From assembly GCA_003586005.1 (NCBI GenBank), contig NSKI01000005.1:1-64000 (forward strand): a stretch of DNA of 64,000 nucleotides, written 5' to 3'. The position numbers and the translations under genes are program-made. This DNA is from Haloplasmatales bacterium 4B. GTDB taxonomy: Bacteria; Bacillota_I; Bacilli_A; Haloplasmatales; Haloplasmataceae. This document shows positions 35,258 to 44,257 of this stretch, piece by piece (position 1 is the first letter of the stretch; each line of letters starts with the position of its first letter). The notes beneath the pieces are model-generated. The model did no database searches, was not told the origin of the DNA, and saw only the letters and a list, made by a program, of their open reading frames with translations.

Positions 35258-36748
35258 TCAATCAATCCGATAATGGCAGCCAATACTTTCTTTTCTATTT
35301 AAAGCTGATTCGATAACTAATAGTGCAACTGTTGCCATGTTATATACTTCATAATACGCTTTACATGTTCTTTTATCATTTTCCAAGCCATTTAAAATAC
35401 CTTTGATTGTATCTTCTGCTAATATAAGATTTTTTTCTGTACGAACAATACCTACATTACGTTCCATTATATCTTTTATTTGATTTTTAATATTTCGATA
35501 ATTATAATTAGATAATTTCAAATTCTGAACTAAAGGTAATTTATCATAAACCTCAACTTGATAGTCATTTATATTCTTAGCAATTCGTCCACCAAAAACA
35601 ATACATTCTAGTAAAGAGTTACTCGCTAAACGATTAGCTCCATGCACTCCACTATCACAGCATTCTCCATTTGCATATAAATTTTCAATAGATGAATGCC
35701 CATTCAAATCTACAGAAATACCTCCAACAGAGAAATGTTCAACAGGTGCTACAGGAACAAGTTCTTCTGTCATATCAACACCATATTCTAAACATCTATT
35801 ATAAATAGTTGGAAATCTTTTTTTAATAAAGTCACTATCTAAATGTCTTACATCAAGATAAACGTGATCACTCCAGGTATCATACATTTCCCGATAAATA
35901 CTTTGAGAAACTTTATCGCGAGGAGCAAGTTCACACAAATGATGATATTTATGCATAAAACGATTGCCTTCTACATTTAGTAAATATCCACCTTCTCCTC
36001 TAACAGCTTCACTAATGAGAAAGCGAGGACCATTTTCATGTCTAAAAAAGGCGGTTGGGTGAAATTGAACAAACTCCATATTTGCTATTTCAGCTCCAGC
36101 TCGATAAGCCATCGCTATTCCATCACCTGTTGCAACAGTAGGGTTAGTACTATTTTTATAAATTTCTCCAATACCACCAGTACATAAGACAGTAACTGTT
36201 GAATAAATTTCCCGATATTGATCTTGTGTTAAAACGCCAGCACCTAAACATTTATTATTTTCAACAATTAAATCAACAACCATTGCATCTTCTAAAATAT
36301 CAATATTTTCCTTATTAATCACTTGAACTGCTAACGATTTTATTATCTCTTTCCCGGTAGCATCGCCACCAGCATGTAATATTCTCCGTTCAGAGTGCCC
36401 ACCCTCTCTGGTTAATAAAATATTACCTTCCTCATCTTTATCGAACTTAACACCAAAGTTTATTAATTTATTTAAATTATGACTTGACTCATAAACTAGT
36501 GTCCTTAAAGCAGGAATATTGTTTAAATATGATCCAGCGAGCAGTGAATCATCAATATGTTTTTGATATGCTTCATCATTGGCATGTAACTCTCCAGCGA
36601 TTCCACCTTGAGCAAGTGAAGAATTACTTACAATTATTTTATCTTTTGAGATAAGTAACACCTTTTTATTATTAATTATATTAAGAGATGTATATAAACC
36701 TGCAGCGCCACTTCCAATGATTACGACATCATAATAATCTTTTAACAT
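35258..36748 (-). CDS. nadB: L-aspartate oxidase
   Basis: FAD enzyme that oxidises aspartate to iminoaspartate for NadA. FAD-binding VVIIGSGAAGLYTSLNI, then NSSLAQGGIAG, the substrate motif GGHSERRILHAGGDATGKEI, FVQFHPTAFF and HGANRLASNSLLECIVFG. 496 residues; it ends without the long C-terminal extension of some NadB proteins. Confidence 0.95.
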   Translation of the reverse strand: MLKDYYDVVIIGSGAAGLYTSLNIINNKKVLLISKDKIIVSNSSLAQGGIAGELHANDEAYQKHIDDSLLAGSYLNNIPALRTLVYESSHNLNKLINFGVKFDKDEEGNILLTREGGHSERRILHAGGDATGKEIIKSLAVQVINKENIDILEDAMVVDLIVENNKCLGAGVLTQDQYREIYSTVTVLCTGGIGEIYKNSTNPTVATGDGIAMAYRAGAEIANMEFVQFHPTAFFRHENGPRFLISEAVRGEGGYLLNVEGNRFMHKYHHLCELAPRDKVSQSIYREMYDTWSDHVYLDVRHLDSDFIKKRFPTIYNRCLEYGVDMTEELVPVAPVEHFSVGGISVDLNGHSSIENLYANGECCDSGVHGANRLASNSLLECIVFGGRIAKNINDYQVEVYDKLPLVQNLKLSNYNYRNIKNQIKDIMERNVGIVRTEKNLILAEDTIKGILNGLENDKRTCKAYYEVYNMATVALLVIESALNRKESIGCHYRID

Positions 36749-36756
36749 TTTTACAC

Positions 36757-37662
36757 CTATCTATCTGTATAGTAAAACATATTTTCTAAAGCTTTTAAAG
36801 CGTTTATTTGAATATGTTCTTCAACAGTTATTTCACTTTCTTCATTTAATAATGCATTATAGACATCTTCTAAATGGGTTAATTTCATATCGTAACAAGC
36901 TAAATTTTCTGTTAATAAATAAAATTTTTTATTCGGGCACGCGAGTTTCATTTGATGAATGATTCCCTTTTCGGTACCGATGATAAATTCCTCACAATCA
37001 CTTTTTTGGACATATTCAAGTAAGCTTTTTGTACTACCTACAAAATCAGAAATTTTTACAATTTCTAACTGGCATTCAGGATGTACAATAAATTCAGCAT
37101 TTGGATATTTGTTTTTTGCTTCAATAACTTGTTCTTTGTTAACATCATTATGGACACAACAAAAACCTTTCCAAACATCCATATCTAAGTCAAATTTGTC
37201 TTTCAAATAAGTTCCTAAATTTTTATCAGGTACATATAAAAGTTTTTGACCTTTATATTGAGAAATAACCTTCTCAGCATTACTACTAGTAACACAAACA
37301 TCACTTAATGCTTTCACTCTTGCGGTTGAGTTTACATAACAAATTACTTTTACATCTGGGTGCTCTTCTTTATATAATTTTAGTTTAGTCTCATTAACCA
37401 TTTCAGCCATAGGACAACCAGCATTTTTAACTGGTAATAAAACTTTTTTTGAAGGTGATAATATTTTAGCTGTTTCAGCCATAAAATGAACACCACAAAA
37501 GACAATTAATTCTTTATCTGTTTTTGCGGCGATACGGCTTAAAGCTAGTGAATCCCCTAAATAATCAGCAATATCTTGAACTTCAGGATGCTGGTAATAA
37601 TGGGCTAAAATAACAGCATTTTTTTCTTTTTTTAATCTCTCTATTTCTTTAATATAATCCAT
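36757..37662 (-). CDS. nadA: Quinolinate synthase A
   Basis: [4Fe-4S] enzyme that condenses iminoaspartate with dihydroxyacetone phosphate to quinolinate. 301 residues with NAVILAHYYQHPEVQDIADY, the cluster cysteines in VFCGVHFMAETAKIL and near the C-terminus (ACPNKKFYL), CVTSSNAEKVI and HPECQLEIV. First gene of the nadABCDE operon, with GGAGGAG before its ATG. Confidence 0.95.
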   Translation of the reverse strand: MDYIKEIERLKKEKNAVILAHYYQHPEVQDIADYLGDSLALSRIAAKTDKELIVFCGVHFMAETAKILSPSKKVLLPVKNAGCPMAEMVNETKLKLYKEEHPDVKVICYVNSTARVKALSDVCVTSSNAEKVISQYKGQKLLYVPDKNLGTYLKDKFDLDMDVWKGFCCVHNDVNKEQVIEAKNKYPNAEFIVHPECQLEIVKISDFVGSTKSLLEYVQKSDCEEFIIGTEKGIIHQMKLACPNKKFYLLTENLACYDMKLTHLEDVYNALLNEESEITVEEHIQINALKALENMFYYTDR

Positions 37663-37693
37663 TTAAACTCCTCCATTTCTTTGTACCATATTG

Positions 37694-37722
37694 ATTATAA
37701 CACAAATATCTAGAGATAGTAA
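37694..37722 (-). promoter_or_regulatory. Promoter of the nadABCDE operon
   Basis: TGTTATAAT extended -10 (TATAAT at 37694-37699) with TTACTA (37717-37722) 17 bases upstream, 32 bases before the nadA ATG. I see no clear regulator site. Confidence 0.65.
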
Positions 37723-37740
37723 AAGAATAATTAAATTAAA

Positions 37741-37763
37741 AAAAGCACAAAGTTGTGCTAATT
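37741..37763 (-). terminator. Terminator of the nucleoside transporter operon
   Basis: AGCACA/TGTGCT stem followed by seven T on the minus strand, about 25 bases after the permease stop. Confidence 0.75.
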
Positions 37764-37784
37764 TTAACTATATAAAATTAATTA

Positions 37785-38774
37785 TTACCTTTTTCCTGTA
37801 TCATAAATTTCACCAATAGCTCTTGGCGCCTGAGACTTAATTGAAGTAAATGATAGTAGTATTAACGTAGCGAGGAATGGAACCATTTTATAAACCTCAC
37901 TAGGTATAGGTAATTCTTTTATTATAGGAATACCTGAGTAACCTGAGGCAATTGTCTTCATTAAACCGAAAAAGAGCGCTGCATTTAAAATTCTAATAGG
38001 CTTCCATTGACCAAAAATTAAAACTGCTAAAGCTAAGAAACCATAGCCTGATACTGATGCATTAAACTCTGTTGAGGTGGTAATGATAAAAACTAGTCCA
38101 CCAATTCCACCTAAAAAACCAGATAAAGCAACACCTAAGTAACGAATTTTAAAAACATTAACTCCAGCAGAATCTGCTGCTTGAGGATGCTCACCGCATG
38201 CCCTTAATCGTAATCCAGTTTTAGTTTTATAAAGAAATATATAACCTAAAATTAGTATTATGAAGCCAATATAAGTTGATATATATAATTGTTTAAAAAA
38301 TAAATCGCCTATAAATGGTATATCTCCTAAAAGAGGCACCTTTCTAATCAAAAATTGATTTGTAAATGGTACTTTTTGTGTATCACCTGTAATTGCCATT
38401 GAACGAGCTGCAAAGATGGCGATTGCTGGAGCAAATAAATTTAATGCTGTCCCACTAATAACTTGATTTGCTTTCATATTAATTGACGCATAAGCGTGTA
38501 ATAACGAAAATAACAATCCTGTTATTCCAGCTGTTAATAAACCAATAATTAAAACTAATTGCCCAAAGCCGACACTACTTAAAAGTGCAGGCGAAACATT
38601 ATTTTGTATCAAACGAATAATCAAAGCACCTATAAAAGCACCAAATAACATAATCCCTTCTAGTGCAATATTGATTACTCCGCTTCGTTCAGAAAACATT
38701 CCTCCAAGTGCTACTAGTAACAAAGGAATTGAAAATATCAACATTTGTTGAACAATAAAGTAGATACTATCCAT
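37785..38774 (-). CDS. nupQ: Nucleoside ABC transporter permease (NupQ type)
   Basis: 329-residue BPD_transp_2 permease with 8-10 membrane segments: ALGGMFSERSGVINIALEGIM, MKANQVISGTALNLFAPAIA and RACGEHPQAADSAGVNVFKIRY (cytoplasmic coupling loop). Second permease of a NupOPQ-like guanosine/nucleoside importer. Start 38774 follows GAGGTGATAATA and overlaps nupP by 8 bases. Confidence 0.87.
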   Translation of the reverse strand: MDSIYFIVQQMLIFSIPLLLVALGGMFSERSGVINIALEGIMLFGAFIGALIIRLIQNNVSPALLSSVGFGQLVLIIGLLTAGITGLLFSLLHAYASINMKANQVISGTALNLFAPAIAIFAARSMAITGDTQKVPFTNQFLIRKVPLLGDIPFIGDLFFKQLYISTYIGFIILILGYIFLYKTKTGLRLRACGEHPQAADSAGVNVFKIRYLGVALSGFLGGIGGLVFIITTSTEFNASVSGYGFLALAVLIFGQWKPIRILNAALFFGLMKTIASGYSGIPIIKELPIPSEVYKMVPFLATLILLSFTSIKSQAPRAIGEIYDTGKR

Positions 38775-39882
38775 TATTATCACCTCTACTTATTTTCTTA
38801 TCCAGTTTATTTTTATATGCTTTCAAGATAAATTCTTTAAATATAATTACTAATGCACTAAAATAAATAATTGAAGCAATAATAATATCAATTATTTCCG
38901 TTTTAAAGCCAAAGCGTTGCATTAAAAATCCACCTTCTCTTATATATCCCATAAATATTCCAGCAAAGAATACTCCAATAGGATTGCTTAGTCCAATTAA
39001 AGCAACAGGTATTCCATCAAAACCTTCAGCTGGTAATATATCTTTAACTTCAATTGCTTTCCCTGTACCTACTAAGTAAATAACAGCACCAGCTAGTCCT
39101 GCTAGAAAACCAGAAATTATCATTGATAATATAATACTTCTTTTCTCATTAATACCAGCATATTTACTAGCATCACGGTTAAACCCAACGGCTTTTAATT
39201 CATAACCAAAAGTGGTCTTTTCTAATATTATATAAATAATAATTACAGCTATTATAGCAAGAAAAAACCCACCATTAACTGACCGTGGACCAAATATATT
39301 TTCTAGACCGAATGAAGGAATTACCGCATCAATGTTAACACGTTGTGATTCATTTCTTCCTGATTGATATATTGTTAATTTCACTAAATAAGTAACAAGA
39401 TATATACCAATATAATTCATCATAATGGTTGCCACAACTTCATTAACATTTCGGTAAGCCTTCAATATTCCTGGAATGCTCGCCCAAAAAGCTCCGGCTA
39501 ATCCAGCACATAATGTTGCAACTATCCATTGACTTGGACCCAAAAAAGTCCATCTAACACCAATATATACTGCAACGAAAGCCCCAACTATCAATTGTCC
39601 AGAAGCTCCAATATTAAATAAACCAGTTTTGAAAGCAAACCCAACTGACAAACCAGTCAGAATAATCGGTGTTGAATAAAATAAAACTTTCCCAATACTC
39701 TTAAGTCCACCTATAGGTCCAAATAAGATAGTAAAGAACGCCTGGAAAGATTCATTGGCATTAGTAATAATCATGATAATAAGACCAAAAAGCAATCCAG
39801 CAAAAATTGCAAAGAATGATGACATAACATTTACTTTCTTGTCAGTTAATTCCCCAAATAAAATAAGTTTTGGTTTATTCAT
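38767..39882 (-). CDS. nupP: Nucleoside ABC transporter permease (NupP type)
   Basis: 371-residue permease with an N-terminal hydrophilic stretch, then about nine spans: GLSVGFAFKTGLFNIGASGQL, RNVNEVVATIMMNYIGIYLV and the coupling loop GFNRDASKYAGINEKRS. Partner of NupQ. Its ATG overlaps the nupO end by 8 bases. Confidence 0.87.
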   Translation of the reverse strand: MNKPKLILFGELTDKKVNVMSSFFAIFAGLLFGLIIMIITNANESFQAFFTILFGPIGGLKSIGKVLFYSTPIILTGLSVGFAFKTGLFNIGASGQLIVGAFVAVYIGVRWTFLGPSQWIVATLCAGLAGAFWASIPGILKAYRNVNEVVATIMMNYIGIYLVTYLVKLTIYQSGRNESQRVNIDAVIPSFGLENIFGPRSVNGGFFLAIIAVIIIYIILEKTTFGYELKAVGFNRDASKYAGINEKRSIILSMIISGFLAGLAGAVIYLVGTGKAIEVKDILPAEGFDGIPVALIGLSNPIGVFFAGIFMGYIREGGFLMQRFGFKTEIIDIIIASIIYFSALVIIFKEFILKAYKNKLDKKISRGDNNG

Positions 39883-41425
39883 CTATTTCACCTCGTTTTA
39901 CGCGCACCGTAGTTCGTTTAGAGCCTGCCATATAAAGTCCTAATTCATTTTCATTTGTTTTATCAGGATCTAAATCTGCTACAATTTCACCTTCATACAT
40001 TACAATAATTCGATCTGATAAATTCATTACCTCATCTAATTCAAGCGATACTAGTAAAACAGCTTTTCCACTATCACGATGCTTAATTAATTCTTTATGT
40101 ATATACTCGATTGCACCAACATCTAATCCTCTCGTAGGTTGAACTGCAATTAATAAATCCGGTTCTCGATCAATTTCACGAGCAATAATTGCTTTTTGCT
40201 GATTTCCCCCAGACATACTTCTAGCTTTAGTATACGGTCCTTTCCCACTTCTAATATCAAATCGATTTATCAAATCTTTGGCATGTTTGTAAATACTGCG
40301 AAATTTTAAAAACCCTTTACTTTGAAGTTCATCACTAAAATAAGTTTGAATAATCAAATTTTCAGCTAAATTATAATCTAAAACAAGCCCATATTTATGT
40401 CTATCTTCAGGTATATGTCCTATACCTGCAAGTGTCTTATTGCGGATATTTTTATCAGTAATATCTTGATCATTTAAATAAAACTTTCCGCTTTTATGTG
40501 GAATTAATCCAGTAATTGCTTTAACAAGTTCTGATTGACCATTCCCTTCAATTCCTGCCACACAAAGGATTTCCCCTTTTTTAACATCAAATGAAATGTC
40601 TTTTAAGAGAAAACGATTTAAATCTGGTGAAAGTAGATTTAAATTTTTTACACTAAATATTACTTTACCAGGGTTTGCTTTTTCTTTATCAACTGTAAAA
40701 TTAATTTTTCGACCTACCATCATTTCAGCCATTTGTTCCATTGATACATCTTTTACATCAACTGTTCCAATGTATTTACCTTTACGTAATACAGAACATC
40801 TATCAGCTACTTTTTTTATTTCATTTAATTTATGAGTAATTAATATTATCGATTTCCCTTCATTAACTAATTCTTTCATGATTTTCATGAGCTCTTCAAT
40901 TTCTTGTGGAGTTAAAACTGCGGTAGGTTCATCAAAAATAAGAATATCTGAATCTCTAAATAACATTTTTAAAATTTCTACACGCTGCTGCATCCCAACT
41001 GAAATGTCTGATATATATGCATTCGGATCTATACGCAATTGATATTTTTCACTTAAATTTTTAATTTTTTCAACTGCTTCATTTAACTTCAATAACCCCT
41101 TTTCTGTTTCTTCTCTTCCTAAAATGATATTTTCGGCAACAGTAAAATTGTGAACCAATTTAAAATGTTGGTGAACCATTCCAATTCCTAAATCGTTTGC
41201 ATCATTTGGGTTTTTAATTTGGACCTCGTTTCCATTAACCTTAATAACTCCTTTATCAGGTTGATACAAACCGAATAATATAGACATTAAAGTTGATTTT
41301 CCGGCTCCATTTTCTCCTAAAAGAGCATGAATTTCACCTTTATTAACTTGCAAGGTTACATTATCATTTGCCTTAATACCAGGAAATTCTTTGGTAATAT
41401 TTAACATTTCTATTACATATTCCAA
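39875..41425 (-). CDS. nupO: Nucleoside ABC transporter ATPase, two ATPase domains (NupO type)
   Basis: 516 residues with two ABC domains in tandem. Domain 1 has LLGENGAGKSTLMSILFG, signature ISVGMQQRVEI and ILIFDEPTAVLTP. Domain 2 has the naturally degenerate P-loop GIEGNGQSELVKAI, signature MSGGNQQKAII and LLIAVQPTRGLDVGA. This is the sugar/nucleoside type of BMP-dependent importer. The likely start is TTG 41425, 6 bases after GAGGTG; GTG 41434 is part of the ribosome binding site. Confidence 0.9.
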   Translation of the reverse strand: MEYVIEMLNITKEFPGIKANDNVTLQVNKGEIHALLGENGAGKSTLMSILFGLYQPDKGVIKVNGNEVQIKNPNDANDLGIGMVHQHFKLVHNFTVAENIILGREETEKGLLKLNEAVEKIKNLSEKYQLRIDPNAYISDISVGMQQRVEILKMLFRDSDILIFDEPTAVLTPQEIEELMKIMKELVNEGKSIILITHKLNEIKKVADRCSVLRKGKYIGTVDVKDVSMEQMAEMMVGRKINFTVDKEKANPGKVIFSVKNLNLLSPDLNRFLLKDISFDVKKGEILCVAGIEGNGQSELVKAITGLIPHKSGKFYLNDQDITDKNIRNKTLAGIGHIPEDRHKYGLVLDYNLAENLIIQTYFSDELQSKGFLKFRSIYKHAKDLINRFDIRSGKGPYTKARSMSGGNQQKAIIAREIDREPDLLIAVQPTRGLDVGAIEYIHKELIKHRDSGKAVLLVSLELDEVMNLSDRIIVMYEGEIVADLDPDKTNENELGLYMAGSKRTTVRVKRGEIDE

Positions 41426-41483
41426 TATTATCACCTCTTAATTTTGTTTTCATCAGAATCATTGATTAATTTCACTTTTCATG

Positions 41484-41517
41484 AAAAAACAAGGAAGACT
41501 AACTAGGCTCTTCCCTG
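41484..41517 (-). terminator. Terminator between BMP gene and nupO
   Basis: CAGGGAAGA/TCTTCCTTG hairpin followed by TTTTTT. Such partial terminators often limit expression of transporter parts relative to the binding protein. Confidence 0.7.
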
Positions 41518-41548
41518 CTTCCCATTATTTAAAAATCAATATTAATTA

Positions 41549-42118
41549 TTAACTTAATTCTACAGATACCTTAACTAAACCTAATGCATCGATATCTCTT
41601 TGAGTAGCATCTTTTTGTGTTTCGTCTTCACCTTTTGCGCTAATATTAGAACTTATATTTGTTCTAATACTATCAGTGTTAGCTTTTAGAGCTGCAAAAA
41701 TAGCATCATAGTCAGCAGAAGTAAATGTGTTAAATCTAGAGAAGTCTGATGGTAATCCAATTCCATCATTAGTAGCATCTAATATAGTTGTTTCTCCTGC
41801 TTTGAAAACTGAAGAATCTTCGTCATAAATTGCAGTCAAGTTTTGATAAACTGCATTTTTTAATTCTTTTTTAGCTGAAGTTATAACTGTGTCTGATTTA
41901 CCACTTTGGTCTACGTCAACACCAATTACAAATTTGTCAGTTAAAGCATTTGCAGCGTTCATAACAGAAGTTCCAGCACCACCTGCTGCAGCGAATATTA
42001 CTTCTGTTCCATCTGTAAACCAAGCTGTAGCTTTTGTTTGATGATCTGGATTAGCCTCAAAATCATCTAAATAAGTAAAGTTTACATTTATATTGCCAGT
42101 TAATTCCATTTCCTCCAT
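41549..42118 (-). pseudogene. Truncated BMP-family nucleoside-binding lipoprotein
   Basis: The 189-residue frame matches only the C-terminal half of BMP/NupN lipoproteins: KATAWFTDGTEVIFAAAGGA, VMNAANALTDKFVIGVDVDQ, VITSAKKELKNAVYQNL. The signal peptide, lipobox cysteine and about 150-170 N-terminal residues are missing, and the next gene upstream starts within 70 bases. The transporter lacks a working local receptor unless one is elsewhere. The ribosome binding site before the first ATG is poorly spaced. A 5' deletion is the best explanation; an assembly join is possible. Confidence 0.8.
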
Positions 42119-42184
42119 ATTGTTTTTTGATATATTAATATCATATCAAATAAAATTAAAATTGTAAATGTTTTCACTCTAATT

Positions 42185-43999
42185 TTAATAAAATCTGTCA
42201 TCATTTGTCAAATTCACCGCTTGCAATCTAGTATTAGTATTATCACTTCTTGAAAAAATTAAACAATCCCCATCTTTTAACAATTTTGTCGCATCATCTT
42301 CTAAATACTTAAAAGATATTTCTTTATTATTTATCATAAATGCTATAAGTCCATCAAATTGAGCTCTTAAGTTATTTGTTAATATTCTATCATCCATATT
42401 ATTAGTAGCATAAATTGTATATACTTTAACCTTACTTCCATAGACCAAAATATAATTTAAATATTTTAAATAATCGTTATTATTAATATAAAAATCAACA
42501 AAGTCATTTAATATTAATAATATCGGTGTTAAGTTTGTTTCATTATTTTCAATATTATTTAACCGTTGTTCTACTTCAGTATATAGTTTTATTAACATCG
42601 GTTTCATGCTTTGAAAATCACTTATAAAATGGTAATACAAATGAGGAATATCTTCAAATTGGTTTAATTCAAACTTTGTTGAGTCGCAACAAACAATTTT
42701 AAACTCACTAGGATTAAATTTAAAAACTATTACATTTATTATTGTTTTTAAAAGATCAATTTTTGAGTTTATATCGTTACCAATCATCAATATATTAGCC
42801 ATTATTAAAAAATTAATACTATATATCTTACCACTATAATTTCTTCCGATTGGAATTAAATCTTTATCACTATCTTCTTCTAATATCTCTCTTAAACTAA
42901 CTAAGTAACGATATTCATTTGGTACCTCAATTATTAAACATTGTTTGTTTTCATATTTTTCATAAATCCTAATGTTGTTAGTCTCGAGCCGATTCACTAA
43001 GTCCTTACTATAATTAATTATTTTCTTTGTTTTTATACTATTTTCAACCTCAATTATGTAAGTTGAAATAGTAGAGCCTATATATACTTCGTTAATTTCT
43101 AAATTAAAATGAAATGAATTTAAAAAATCATTAATTGTTCTGGCATTTTGAATGGTAATTTCTTTTTGTCTCTCTAAGACATTTTTATTTTCATGGTATT
43201 TTAACACTCTCATGCTAGGTTTAATATATTTTGGTCTTTTCATATCAATATGTTCACTTTTTGTCAAAACAATATTTTTAAATCCTTGATTTTCACTATT
43301 CACAAAAGGAACTTTTTCAGAAATAACTTCTGACTTTTGTATTTTATTTAATTTTGATGCTTCATGCATTTTTGTTAATGTATTTTTAACTATTTTTTTT
43401 GATTTTTTATAATAATTAACTGTCCCAAAATAAATATCATCGATAAAATCATAAATTGTTTTTTCAAAGATATACGCAACACCAGAAACTAATAAGATAA
43501 TCGCTATAATTCTAGTTCCAATTTCCCCTAATAATACATAGGTAATCCAAAAGAAAAAAGCTCCAAGTAAGCCCCCTCCAAATGCAGAACTTAATTTATT
43601 TTTATTAATATAGCTTAAAAACAAATTATACGTTTCAGTAACAATATTAGAATTGTTAGTGTTGATTGTGTCTTCTAGTGCATTATAAATTGGAAAATGG
43701 CTATAGATTAATAATCCAGCACTAATAAATATTATTCCTTTTATTTTTATTGAAGTATACGTGATAAATTCATGGTAAATAATCATAAGTGCGCCATAGT
43801 AAAACATAAAAATTAAAATTAACCAATACCAATCACCAAAGATCATTTTGAATAATGTATTTAAAGTTCTTCCTACAGGCCCAAGCTCTGATACCAAAAT
43901 TATTGAAATTAAAATTAACAAGATTCCCCAAATTTCAAAATAAACTAAACCTTCCTTGTCTTTATCATCAATAATCTTACGTTTTTTTTCTTTAGACAA
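42185..43999 (-). CDS. FtsK/SpoIIIE-like protein with decayed ATPase
   Basis: 604 residues from TTG 43999 (AGGTG 6 bases upstream; GTG 44008 also possible). Four membrane spans (about 20-40, 55-75, 87-104, 140-178), a linker, then a FtsK-type motor domain: LIPIGRNYSGKIYSINFLIM, FELNQFEDIPHLY and FKYLEDDATKLLKDGDCLIF align with SpoIIIE. The Walker A position reads GNDINSKID (about 407-415) instead of GATGSGKSV, Walker B reads LLILNDFVDF instead of VVIVDELADL, ATQRP is ATNNM, and the DNA-reading gamma domain is missing. The frame is otherwise open, so it is probably a retained pseudoenzyme. It sits at the spoIIIE position beside rnjB and the nup genes. Confidence 0.8.
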   Translation of the reverse strand: MSKEKKRKIIDDKDKEGLVYFEIWGILLILISIILVSELGPVGRTLNTLFKMIFGDWYWLILIFMFYYGALMIIYHEFITYTSIKIKGIIFISAGLLIYSHFPIYNALEDTINTNNSNIVTETYNLFLSYINKNKLSSAFGGGLLGAFFFWITYVLLGEIGTRIIAIILLVSGVAYIFEKTIYDFIDDIYFGTVNYYKKSKKIVKNTLTKMHEASKLNKIQKSEVISEKVPFVNSENQGFKNIVLTKSEHIDMKRPKYIKPSMRVLKYHENKNVLERQKEITIQNARTINDFLNSFHFNLEINEVYIGSTISTYIIEVENSIKTKKIINYSKDLVNRLETNNIRIYEKYENKQCLIIEVPNEYRYLVSLREILEEDSDKDLIPIGRNYSGKIYSINFLIMANILMIGNDINSKIDLLKTIINVIVFKFNPSEFKIVCCDSTKFELNQFEDIPHLYYHFISDFQSMKPMLIKLYTEVEQRLNNIENNETNLTPILLILNDFVDFYINNNDYLKYLNYILVYGSKVKVYTIYATNNMDDRILTNNLRAQFDGLIAFMINNKEISFKYLEDDATKLLKDGDCLIFSRSDNTNTRLQAVNLTNDDRFY

Positions 44000-44217
44000 A
44001 CTTATCACCTACTTTCAACCTTATTGACATTTTATTAAATTATGCTTATCATAAATTAGCGAATCTTGTGTAAGATAAATTTTGGTTAAAATTTTTCAAG
44101 AATTAACGCGCAAACAACGCTAATAACAGGTTTTTTAATTTCTATAAACTTCTTCATTAACTTTTTCACTAAATCTTTGTTTGTATTTTATTTATAAAGA
44201 TAGTCTTGGCCTAATTA

Positions 44218-44254
44218 AAAAAACTTTTAGTTAATATTAAACTAAAAGTTTTTT
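44218..44254. terminator. rnjB-like gene terminator
   Basis: AAAAAACTTTTAGTT and AACTAAAAGTTTTTT pair over 15 bp with a 7-base loop, directly after the stop at 44258. Confidence 0.85.
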
Positions 44255-44257
44255 ATT

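Noticed and set aside
39875-41425. Damaged second ATPase domain in NupO
   Set aside because: The GNGQSE P-loop is the normal form for the second domain of this transporter family, so it is not a defect.
44009-44257. Second sigma-K promoter (CATAATTTA near 44040) for the FtsK-like gene
   Set aside because: The -10-like match lacks an AC at 16-17 bases, and such matches are expected about once per kilobase in this DNA.
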